NCBI GenBank assembly: GCA_013698215.1
Contig: JACCVJ010000348.1
Span: 1-10,740 of the forward strand
Origin: Tatlockia sp.
Lineage (GTDB): Bacteria > Cyanobacteriota > Cyanobacteriia > Cyanobacteriales > Chroococcidiopsidaceae
DNA: 10,740 nucleotides
Direction of reading: 5' to 3'
Every line of letters starts with the position of its first letter. The first letter of the stretch is position 1. The translations under genes and the position numbers were made by a program. Under the pieces are notes generated by a model. The model ran no database searches and was not told the DNA's origin. It saw only the letters and a program-made list of their open reading frames with translations. Below, piece after piece: positions 1 through 6,864 of the stretch.

Positions 1-941
1 ATTTTTTCCATTGCTTGACTAATTTCTGCGGTGCTGTAGGGATTTATAAGAATCGCCGCATCTCCCGCCACTTCAGGCATTGAGGAAAGGTTTGAAGTAA
101 TTACGGGCGTACCGCAAGCCATAGCCTCTAAAACCGGAAAGCCAAAGCCTTCCCACAAGCTAGGAAACACTAGAGCGATCGCGCTATTAATAATTATTGG
201 CAATTGGCTATAAGCAACATAGTCAAGAAATTTAACATAATTAGTTAGTTCCAGTTTATCTATTAGCCCTTGAAGTACGGGGGTATATCGCGCGTCGGAA
301 GCCCCGGCTATCCATAATTGATATTTATGATAATTTGGTAGCGCTGCAAAGGCAGCAATTAGGCGTTGCAAGTTTTTGTAAGGATCTTGCCTACCGATGT
401 AAAGAAAGTAGTTAGATTTGGGTAAGTTAAGAAAAGAAAAATTGTCCCCATCGTGGGCTAATAGTATGGGGGTAACTTTGCGGGGATTGATGCCAAAAAA
501 GTAAGTAATATCTTTAGCTGTGGCTTTGGAATTACAAAGAATATGTTGCGCGCCCTTTAAAACTTGGGGAATATAATAACGGCTGTAAGCACTAAGAGGG
601 GATAATTTAGCAAAGCGTAAAGGGATAAGATCGTGAACGGTTACAATGTAACGACAGTTCGTAAATAACGGTGCTTCAGGGATAGGTGAAAATAAAAGCG
701 GCGATGTCTTTTGTTTATATATCTTTGGTAATTGCCGTTGCGTCCACCACAATCGGCGCAAATGCCCTTTACTACCCCAATCTGGAGTTAAATTCCCTGG
801 GATTGGATAACAATCATAATCATCGATTGCTTGGGAACTTAGTAGTGTTGGTTGCAGCTTCAGAAGATGAGGAATTAAATTATTAGCATAAGTGCTTAAG
901 CCCGTGGGCTTAGAACTAACAAATGATAAGTTAACTAGCAA
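1..941 (-). CDS. GT4-family glycosyltransferase, C-terminus cut by window edge
   Basis: Transfers a sugar from an activated (nucleotide-sugar) donor, typically in exopolysaccharide, O-antigen or glycolipid synthesis; acceptor and sugar are unknown. About 313 residues are visible and the frame runs off position 1. The N-terminal GT-B half contains HDLIPLRF (from residue 103). The C-terminal half has the donor-phosphate pattern YIGRQDPYKNL (R184, K189), then the EX7E motif EGFGFPVLE (E264, E272), followed by ACGTPVI and PEVAGDAA, all diagnostic of the family. An in-frame TAG lies at 951-953 and there is no ATG in the N-terminal part, so TTG at 939-941 is the only sensible start; the protein then begins (M)LVNLSFVSSKPTG, a normal beginning for these enzymes. 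No Shine-Dalgarno is visible. The gene is transcribed away from the 1281 gene. Family assignment is secure; the start is moderately secure. Confidence 0.9.
   Translation of the reverse strand, partial: MLVNLSFVSSKPTGLSTYANNLIPHLLKLQPTLLSSQAIDDYDCYPIPGNLTPDWGSKGHLRRLWWTQRQLPKIYKQKTSPLLFSPIPEAPLFTNCRYIVTVHDLIPLRFAKLSPLSAYSRYYIPQVLKGAQHILCNSKATAKDITYFFGINPRKVTPILLAHDGDNFSFLNLPKSNYFLYIGRQDPYKNLQRLIAAFAALPNYHKYQLWIAGASDARYTPVLQGLIDKLELTNYVKFLDYVAYSQLPIIINSAIALVFPSLWEGFGFPVLEAMACGTPVITSNLSSMPEVAGDAAILINPYSTAEISQAMEK
175..182. repeat. HIP1 palindrome GCGATCGC
   Basis: Perfect copy of the cyanobacterial HIP1 octamer, inside the glycosyltransferase gene. Five perfect copies occur in this AT-rich window, where well under one would be expected by chance; this is the best single clue to a cyanobacterial host. 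Confidence 0.9.
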
Positions 942-1280
942 TCGCTTTAACTATTATGTCTATTACTTAACAAACAACTGACAATACTTACTAATCATAT
1001 GCACTCTCTGGTTTTTATGCAAAATTTTCTTAAAAATATTTATAATCCTTAACAAGTCTACTTATTGTTCAGCGATCGTTTAGCCTGTAACGCTCTAGTT
1101 CAAGCAGTTTTCATCAAGGTCACCTTTATTTTTATAAGCTAACTTATTAAGTTTTGTTCGATAGATTTTGGATTGTTCTTCGATTTTTAAACTCACGTCT
1201 ATTATCCTAAATAGAAACATTTTAAGTAAATAACTGTCATTTTACTACTAAATATATTATAAGTTTGAAATTGGTACAAA
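942..1280. other. AT-rich divergent intergenic region
   Basis: This 339-bp gap lies between the glycosyltransferase start (minus) and the adaptor gene start (plus), so it must hold both promoters. I see no open frame longer than a few codons, no RNA gene and no strong hairpin. On the plus strand CTGTCA (1234-1239) and TATAAG (1258-1263), 18 bp apart, could be a -35/-10 pair, but that leaves a leader of only about ten bases. On the minus strand CATAAT (953-958) is a possible -10 for the glycosyltransferase, without a convincing -35. Both promoter readings are weak. Confidence 0.5.
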
Positions 1281-3839
1281 ATGCCTACTTCGCCAGTAAC
1301 TTGCTTCCGAAAAGATTTGATTGTTACCTGTACTACAAACAATTCAGCCAAACAATATTTAGTTAAAAACCCTACAAATGACTGTTCTTTTGAATTTGGG
1401 GAGGAAGAATATTTTTTATGTCAATCTATAAATGGAACTTCAACATCATCTCAGATTGTAGCAGCTTTTAAAAGACGTTTTGATCTAGCACTTACCGAAG
1501 CAGATCTTCAAGATTTTTTAGCCCAGATACAAGATTATGGATTATTAGAAACCTATCTTACTTCTAGCGGAAACAACTCTTTAACTTTTCCAGAATCGAC
1601 AACACAAAGTTTACAAGACAACTCGAACAATCTCAAGCTAGATAGTCAAAACCAATCTGATATAAGTCTAAAACAAAATAACAAAACTTACCTTTGGTTG
1701 CTACCCAATTCAGTTAAAGTATTTAATTTTTTATTAAAAGTTTTTTACCCACTCAGACCATTATTTCAATTTTTAACGTGGGCGTTAATTCCTGGTTTAA
1801 TGCTTACTCTATTTACTTTAATTAATAATCAAGAGATTTTTTGGACTGATATTCGCTATACCATGAACGGAGGTATACCATTTTTATTACATTTTTTACT
1901 AACCCTTACTTTTATAATCTTAATTGTTAAAACTGCTCAAGGTATTGTCTTTACTGCTTGCGGTGGAGAAGTTAAAAATTTTGGATTGACTCTATCAATG
2001 GGGTTTCATCCACGTTTTTATATAGACCGTAGTGAGATGTTTCAGTTACCAAGACAAAAGCAAGTTTGGACTTTTGCAACACCTTTACTAATCCGCCTAG
2101 GAATTATAGTTCTTGGCGTACTAACTTGGTATTTCATGGGAGGAACAGAAACTGCGCTTGGAACCAGTGCTATTTCCCTTGCTCATTCAGCTTTTTTTGA
2201 ATTTTTATTTGATAGTAGTCCGCTATTACCGACCGATGGCTACTATTTGCTAGTTACGTTATTAAAATTACCGCCAAATTATATTAAAAAAGTATATAAA
2301 ACTTGGGACATGATTCTTAGCCGTCGCCCATTGCCAAAGTCTTTATCTACAAAAGAAAAATTAGCTTTAATATTAATTGGTGGTTTATCCATAAGTTTTT
2401 ATTGGGGATTTTTCTTATTGCTTATTCATCTATGGACTGATGGATTATCTGAAACATTTACTAGAATTTTCGGGAGAGGAACTGATGTAATTATCCTTGG
2501 TATTATCGCTACTTTCGCTTTAATTAAGCCCGTAACAAAAACCTTAAAAAAGTGGAAGTTTAATAAAACTTTTGATGCTATATCTGTCGAGCAACCTATA
2601 GCAACCAAAAAACGTAAATTTAAACGGAAAGATTTGGCAAGGTTTTTAGCTTTGATTATTGTAGCCATTATACTTGTATTACCTTATCCTTACCGTCCTG
2701 GGGGCAATATTCAACTATTACCGCCAACTCAGCAAAGCATTCAAGCTCAAGTTGATGGTAAAATTACAAAAGTTTTTTTTGAAGGTGGAGATGGTCAGTG
2801 GATTAAGCAAAAAAATCTTATAGCTAATATGGAATCTGTTGATATTGACAACGAAGTTCAAACTCTTGGAGAATCAATCAAAAGACAACAAGCTGAGTTA
2901 GCATCCCAACAAGCAAACTTAAGCAAATTGATTGCAACTCCCAGACCAGAAGATGTAGCAGTAGCCAATCAAAAAATAGCTGTTGCTCAAGGGCAATTAA
3001 AAGTAGCAAATCAACAGATAGAAGTAGCTAAAATTCAAGTAGTAAGAGCTACTAATAAGTCAGAATTTAGCGCCCGTGAAGCAGCGCGCTTTAAAGCATT
3101 ATATCAACAAGGCGCGTACTCTTTACAGCAGTATGAAAATATTGAAAAGCAGAATGAATTAGACCGTAATGAAATAGTAGAAAAGCAGCAAAGCGTAATA
3201 GAATTTCAACAAAACTTAGAAGTCAAAAATCAAAGTTTAATAGAGGCTAAAGCAAACTTAGCCGTAGTATTAAGTGGCTCTCATCCCCAAGATATAACCG
3301 CCGCACGCAAACAAGTAGAAGCTGCTGATGCAGAAGTTCAACGTTTAAAACAACAATTAAAATATACTGAAAGTCAAGTTAAGCGAACGGCGTTATTAAT
3401 GCCAATTGATGGACGTTTGATTACTCCTTACTTAGAACGAAAAATAGGTACTTATCTTAAACAAGGAGAAACCTTTGCAGTAGCCGAAGATGACCGACAT
3501 ATTAGCGGCGAGTTGCAAATTCCAGAATATAGCACTGGAGACTTTGTTTTGAATGGCAAAGTTGAAGTTAAACTTTTATCTTACCCCGATAAACCGCTAG
3601 TAGGGAAAGTTATTTCTATTCAACCTAATGCTGTTTCTGAATCGACAAATAGCGCGGAAACTTCCGCTAATGGGCGAGTTATAAATGTCATTGTTGATGT
3701 TCCTAATCCTGATGAAAAATTAAAAGCTGGGATGACTGGATACGCGAAAATAGAAGGGAAAACTTTGCCTCTAATTGTCGCTTTTACTCGTCCTATTGTC
3801 CGCTTTATTCAAGTTGAAGTTTGGTCTTGGCTACCTTAG
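1281..3839 (+). CDS. PqqD-like / degenerate M50-like membrane domain / HlyD adaptor fusion
   Basis: Likely an inner-membrane-anchored export adaptor. Residues about 8-92 resemble PqqD-type peptide-binding domains (RKDLIVTC near the start, FEFGEEEYFLC, then a C-terminal helix ending in DYGLLE). A polar linker runs to about 135. Hydrophobic segments at about 163-181, 199-216, 266-286, 361-385, 401-417 and 451-469 include site-2-protease-like landmarks (CGGEV 227-231, PTDGYY 317-322), but the place of the zinc motif HExxH reads VKTAQ (216-220), so proteolysis is unlikely. From about 485 on it is HlyD-like: first lipoyl half-motif (488-522), long coiled-coil hairpin (525-700), second half-motif (705-735) and a beta domain ending in AGMTGYAKIEG. 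The hairpin carries RFKALYQQGAYS (603-614), matching the RxxxLxxxxxxS motif used by adaptors to dock TolC-like channels. It is first in a probable three-gene operon; the next gene starts 24 bp downstream. No ABC ATPase is encoded nearby. No Shine-Dalgarno is evident at the ATG. Confidence 0.85.
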   Translation: MPTSPVTCFRKDLIVTCTTNNSAKQYLVKNPTNDCSFEFGEEEYFLCQSINGTSTSSQIVAAFKRRFDLALTEADLQDFLAQIQDYGLLETYLTSSGNNSLTFPESTTQSLQDNSNNLKLDSQNQSDISLKQNNKTYLWLLPNSVKVFNFLLKVFYPLRPLFQFLTWALIPGLMLTLFTLINNQEIFWTDIRYTMNGGIPFLLHFLLTLTFIILIVKTAQGIVFTACGGEVKNFGLTLSMGFHPRFYIDRSEMFQLPRQKQVWTFATPLLIRLGIIVLGVLTWYFMGGTETALGTSAISLAHSAFFEFLFDSSPLLPTDGYYLLVTLLKLPPNYIKKVYKTWDMILSRRPLPKSLSTKEKLALILIGGLSISFYWGFFLLLIHLWTDGLSETFTRIFGRGTDVIILGIIATFALIKPVTKTLKKWKFNKTFDAISVEQPIATKKRKFKRKDLARFLALIIVAIILVLPYPYRPGGNIQLLPPTQQSIQAQVDGKITKVFFEGGDGQWIKQKNLIANMESVDIDNEVQTLGESIKRQQAELASQQANLSKLIATPRPEDVAVANQKIAVAQGQLKVANQQIEVAKIQVVRATNKSEFSAREAARFKALYQQGAYSLQQYENIEKQNELDRNEIVEKQQSVIEFQQNLEVKNQSLIEAKANLAVVLSGSHPQDITAARKQVEAADAEVQRLKQQLKYTESQVKRTALLMPIDGRLITPYLERKIGTYLKQGETFAVAEDDRHISGELQIPEYSTGDFVLNGKVEVKLLSYPDKPLVGKVISIQPNAVSESTNSAETSANGRVINVIVDVPNPDEKLKAGMTGYAKIEGKTLPLIVAFTRPIVRFIQVEVWSWLP

Positions 3840-3863
3840 TTAAAAGTTAGAGCTATTACAAAA

Positions 3864-5333
3864 ATGTATGTAGATACCAATCACCTGATACAAAGCTATT
3901 TGTTAGATTGTGAACTTGACACTTTAGATTCACCTATTCATTTCCCCAGAGCAAACTTAGCTAAGATTCATCTTCAAGGAGCATATTTAGTTACTGCAAA
4001 GTTATCAGCAGTAAATTTAAGTGGGGCAAATTTATCTCAGGCTATCTTAAGTTGGGGAGATTTAAGTCATGCAAACTTAGTAGAAGCTAATCTTAGTCAT
4101 ACAAACTTAGTAGAAGCTAATCTTAGTAATGCAAACTTAGCTGGAGCCAATTTAAGTGGAGCCTACTTGCAAAAAGCAAACCTGCAAAAAGCAAACTTAA
4201 TTGCAACCAATTTGAGTAATGCAAAGCTAGAAAGCGCAAATATACAAGGAGCAATTTACAGTGACACGACGTTGTTTCCTCCCAACTTTAATCCCCAAAA
4301 CCGAGGCGCTTACTTAATCGCCGCCAACGCCAACATTGAAAACCTTGATATTCGAGACTTAGATTTAAGCTCTCTTGTAGAGCTAGAGAGTGTAAGGATG
4401 CAAGGAGCAATTTACAGCGAAACAACGTTGTTTCCTCCCAACTTTAACCCCCAAAACAAAGGCGCTTACTTAATTGCTGCTAATAGCTATCTCAAAGATG
4501 CAAATTTGAGTAATGCTAACCTGCAATCGGCTAACTTACAACAAGCTAACTTGCGTGGTGCTAATTTGAGTAATGCTAACTTACAAAAAGTAAATTTAAG
4601 TCACACTAATTTGTTACAAGCTGATTTGCGCGACGCTCAACTCCACCAAGCTAATTTGCGTGGTGCAATTTATAACGAGCAAACCCAACTCCCAGATAAA
4701 TTTGACATGACTAAAACTGGCGCTCACTTAATAACTGCTGGCGCACAACTGTCACACCTTAATTTGCCACAGGGAGATTTAAGCTATCTTAATTTATCCT
4801 CTATCAACTTAACGCAAGCCTATTTATTGCAAACAGATTTTCGTTATACCAACCTGAGAAAAGCTAACTTTAATCAAGCTAACCTAGAGTTTTGTCACCT
4901 CCAGTTTGCCGACTTGAGAGCTACTAATCTACAAGGGGCTAATTTGCAAGGAGTTAACTTAACTCAAGCCCTTTATAATCTACAAACTCAGTTTCCTGAA
5001 GATTTCGACGTAGCTAGTAGTGGCGCTTATTTGATTGCTCCTGGTGCGATGCTAATTTCCGCCTGTTTGCAATTTTCTGATTTGTGCGGTGCTAATTTAA
5101 GTCAAGCAAACTTAGCTGGAGCCAATTTATCAGAAGCCTACTTGCAAGCTGCTAATTTATCCCGTGTAAATTTAACAGGAGCTAATTTAGTTAAGTCAAA
5201 TTTAACTGGAGCAATTCTTAAAGGAGCCAACTTAACTAAAGCAAACTTAACTAAAGCAAATTTGACAGGTGTAAACTTAAAACAAGTAATCTTAAATCAA
5301 ACAACCATGCCTGACGGTACTGTATATAACTGA
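3864..5333 (+). CDS. Pentapeptide-repeat protein with four recurring inserts
   Basis: Most of the 489 residues are tandem A(N/D)LxX pentapeptides (ANLSG, ANLSQ, ANLVE, ANLQK and similar), which fold into a square right-handed beta-helix. Such proteins act as binding scaffolds or structural elements; the molecular job here is not known. The run is interrupted by four related inserts beginning near residues 129, 181, 267 and 368, each with the pattern [GQ]A[IL]Y..xT.[FL]P..F(N/D)....GA(Y/H)LI; similar inserts are common in cyanobacterial members. There is no signal peptide and no membrane segment; the first 35 residues (MYVDTNHLIQSYLL...) are not pentapeptides and probably cap the helix. It sits 24 bp after the adaptor and 4 bp before the next gene, so co-transcription is likely. 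Repeat-rich DNA suggests growth by internal duplication. Confidence 0.9.
   Translation: MYVDTNHLIQSYLLDCELDTLDSPIHFPRANLAKIHLQGAYLVTAKLSAVNLSGANLSQAILSWGDLSHANLVEANLSHTNLVEANLSNANLAGANLSGAYLQKANLQKANLIATNLSNAKLESANIQGAIYSDTTLFPPNFNPQNRGAYLIAANANIENLDIRDLDLSSLVELESVRMQGAIYSETTLFPPNFNPQNKGAYLIAANSYLKDANLSNANLQSANLQQANLRGANLSNANLQKVNLSHTNLLQADLRDAQLHQANLRGAIYNEQTQLPDKFDMTKTGAHLITAGAQLSHLNLPQGDLSYLNLSSINLTQAYLLQTDFRYTNLRKANFNQANLEFCHLQFADLRATNLQGANLQGVNLTQALYNLQTQFPEDFDVASSGAYLIAPGAMLISACLQFSDLCGANLSQANLAGANLSEAYLQAANLSRVNLTGANLVKSNLTGAILKGANLTKANLTKANLTGVNLKQVILNQTTMPDGTVYN
4071..4130 (+). repeat. Two tandem 30-bp units in the pentapeptide gene
   Basis: Units 4071-4100 and 4101-4130 differ at two positions and each encode ten residues (two pentapeptides, the core being NLVEANLS). 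A third partial copy of the first ten bases follows at 4131. The near identity indicates recent slippage or unequal exchange. Confidence 0.9.
4248..4484 (+). repeat. Duplicated 81-bp insert module at 156-bp spacing
   Basis: Segments 4248-4328 and 4404-4484 match at 71 of 81 positions, including an unbroken 23-base run. Both encode GAIYS(D/E)TTLFPPNFNPQN followed by GAYLIAA. Most differences are synonymous or conservative, so the copies look recently duplicated and under protein-level constraint. The two more divergent inserts further along (from 4662 and 4965) are older relatives. Confidence 0.9.
5229..5258 (+). repeat. Perfect 15-bp tandem repeat
   Basis: AACTTAACTAAAGCA occurs twice head to tail (5229-5243, 5244-5258) and encodes two identical NLTKA pentapeptides near the C-terminus of the pentapeptide protein. 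Confidence 0.9.
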
Positions 5334-5337
5334 TAAC

Positions 5338-5676
5338 ATGAATCAACAAGAAAATGAAGCTCTATCTAACTTTTCAATTGAAGATGAAGCACTTAGCCAA
5401 GACTTTCCAAGTCAATCGTCAGAAATGACAGAATTAGATGCTCCTAAAATTGAGGAGGATATTGTTAGTTTACGAGGTACGTTAATTGATTTTCTTGAAC
5501 ATATCCAAAGTAGCTTTCAATCCTCCGGAGAATTGATTAGGTCATCAAGCACTATTGAGGACATGCAAGAGCAACAAGACCAACTAAAGTATCGCCGTGC
5601 TTGGCTGCAATCGCTACTGCATGAAACTGATAGAGAAATTGAAATAATTTCTCAAATAATTGAGGCTAAAAAATAG
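5338..5676 (+). CDS. Small acidic helical protein of unknown function
   Basis: I do not recognise this 112-residue protein. Residues 1-40 are polar, Glu/Asp/Ser/Gln-rich and probably disordered (ENEALSNFSIEDEALSQDF). Residues about 40-65 (EEDIVSLRGTLIDFLEHIQ) and 73-112 (EDMQEQQDQLKYRRAWLQSLL, then ETDREIEIISQII) have the hydrophobic spacing of amphipathic or coiled-coil helices. There is no signal peptide, membrane segment, cysteine or double-glycine leader cleavage site, so it does not look like a standard bacteriocin precursor. The ATG lies 4 bp after the pentapeptide stop codon, which implies translational coupling and a shared role with that protein and the adaptor. A soluble partner or regulator of either is possible. 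That it is a real gene is supported by the spacing and the clean frame. Confidence 0.75.
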   Translation: MNQQENEALSNFSIEDEALSQDFPSQSSEMTELDAPKIEEDIVSLRGTLIDFLEHIQSSFQSSGELIRSSSTIEDMQEQQDQLKYRRAWLQSLLHETDREIEIISQIIEAKK

Positions 5677-5704
5677 AATTTAGCCTTCCAATAAATTAGC
5701 ATAA

Positions 5705-5740
5705 TTAAAGAAGTAATAGGAATTTTAATTACTTCTTTAA
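5705..5740. terminator. 13-bp perfect inverted repeat after cluster A
   Basis: TTAAAGAAGTAAT (5705-5717) and its exact complement (5728-5740) flank a 10-base loop, 28 bp after the small acidic gene. The stem is AT-rich and no U-run follows, so it is a weak or atypical terminator; mRNA 3'-end protection or a protein-binding site are alternatives. Confidence 0.45.
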
Positions 5741-5748
5741 GGTTTAAA

Positions 5749-5754
5749 TATACT
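5749..5754 (+). promoter_or_regulatory. Possible -10 box of the Rieske oxygenase gene
   Basis: TATACT matches the -10 consensus at five of six positions, 18 bp before the ATG at 5773 and 8 bp after the inverted repeat. No good -35 is visible at 16-18 bp; that interval falls in the repeat's right arm, so activator dependence is possible. Read through from cluster A is the alternative. Confidence 0.25.
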
Positions 5755-5772
5755 AGGTTACTAACTTAACTC

Positions 5773-6864
5773 ATGAAACCTTTAATACCACCTAGTCATT
5801 ATTCAAATAATGACTACTTTGAACAAGAAAAACTTGTTTTATGTCAGCAATTATGGAATTTTGCGGGATTTGCAACAGATTTGGACAATCATAATGATTA
5901 TCTATGTAAAGAAATTGGAGGTAAGTCTGTTGTTGTCCAAAATTTTCATGGTGAATTAAGAGCATTTCATAATGTTTGCTCTCACCGTTTTAGCCGGATT
6001 CGTACTAATAATAAAGGCAATGGTGCTTTGCAATGTCCTTACCATGCTTGGGTTTATGATAGTGAGGGAATCCCGATTGCAATTCCTCATCAGCAAGAAT
6101 TTGCTCCTGAGTTAGAGGAAAGCAAAAAATCTTTAAAACTAGAGCAATGGCTAGTGGAAAAATGTGGGGCATTTGTATTTATAAAAAGAACAAACAATAA
6201 CGTTAGTTTGAAAAGTTATTTGGGTGAAATATACGAGCAACTGGTAAAGTTTTCTGCCGCTATGGGCAAACAAGTAGAATGCTACGAAACCATAATTAAT
6301 GCTAACTGGAAAGTTGTTGTAGAAAATGCTTTAGAAAGTTATCATACCTGGTTTGTACACCCAAATTCGTTAGGGAAATATGGGGCTGCAAAAGAAGATT
6401 ATTTGTTGTACGGTCAACATTCTATTTATATGAGTAATCCGAAAAAAGTAGACCGAAAGCGAGATAAATTGTTGGCGATGGCAAATAACCGAAGTTTACA
6501 AATAGATGGTTATCAGCATTACTTTGTTTTTCCAATGCTGACTTTGGCTACTTTTTCGGGAATGTCTTTAACTGCTCACGTTATTGAGCCTTTAAACTCT
6601 ACAACAACTAAAGCTGTTAATTATACATTTATGGGAAAATTAAATGATGATACCTTAGAAGAAATTTTGTTTAATATGAATAGTCAATCTACGGCTCAAT
6701 TGACGCGCGTAGCTTGGAAAGAAGATAAACCTATTTGCGAACAAGTACAGTTGGGATTAGCAGAAATAACAGACAAAGCTGGGATTTTTAGTAGAGAAGA
6801 ACAGCGCGTATATGAATTTCATAAAACCTATATCGACTTTATGAAAACTTATGTACGTACCTAA
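5773..6864 (+). CDS. Rieske non-haem iron oxygenase, alpha subunit
   Basis: Uses O2 and electrons from a separate reductase to hydroxylate, demethylate or cleave an organic substrate. The N-terminal Rieske domain binds the [2Fe-2S] cluster through C69-x-H71 and C88-x-x-H91 (CSHRFSRI and CPYHAW). The C-terminal catalytic domain has NWKVVVENALESYH: iron ligands H191 and H196, with third carboxylate probably D318 in the EDKPICEQVQ motif. The residue bridging the Rieske and iron centres is E188 rather than the more usual Asp, as in carnitine monooxygenase CntA, which favours the CntA-like, amine- or small-molecule-acting branch over classic aromatic dioxygenases. At 363 residues it is near full family length. 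No ferredoxin or reductase gene is in the window. The last 14 bp overlap the hydrolase gene, so the two are probably one transcript. The substrate cannot be read from sequence. Confidence 0.92.
   Translation: MKPLIPPSHYSNNDYFEQEKLVLCQQLWNFAGFATDLDNHNDYLCKEIGGKSVVVQNFHGELRAFHNVCSHRFSRIRTNNKGNGALQCPYHAWVYDSEGIPIAIPHQQEFAPELEESKKSLKLEQWLVEKCGAFVFIKRTNNNVSLKSYLGEIYEQLVKFSAAMGKQVECYETIINANWKVVVENALESYHTWFVHPNSLGKYGAAKEDYLLYGQHSIYMSNPKKVDRKRDKLLAMANNRSLQIDGYQHYFVFPMLTLATFSGMSLTAHVIEPLNSTTTKAVNYTFMGKLNDDTLEEILFNMNSQSTAQLTRVAWKEDKPICEQVQLGLAEITDKAGIFSREEQRVYEFHKTYIDFMKTYVRT

Noticed and set aside
686..886. Plus-strand 66-codon frame with a signal-peptide-like beginning
   Set aside because: It lies wholly antisense to the glycosyltransferase, whose minus-strand frame carries clear family sequence through this stretch (for example HLRRLWWTQ and LLFSPIPEAP). 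The hydrophobic look is a by-product.
895..913. Palindrome around AAGCCC-GT-GGGCTT as a terminator or operator
   Set aside because: It falls inside the conserved N-terminal coding region of the glycosyltransferase (KPTGLS codons), and the loop is very short; coding constraint explains it.
2426..2668. Minus-strand 80-codon frame
   Set aside because: Antisense to a membrane-segment part of the adaptor fusion, with no family resemblance and no separate promoter.
4071..5258. CRISPR-like or intergenic repeat array
   Set aside because: The repeats are in-frame multiples of 15 bp coding for pentapeptides, with no unique spacers.
5338..5676. Standard bacteriocin or RiPP precursor for the adaptor
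   Set aside because: No double-glycine or similar leader cleavage site, no Cys/Ser/Thr-rich core at the C-terminus, and the C-terminal half is a charged helix.
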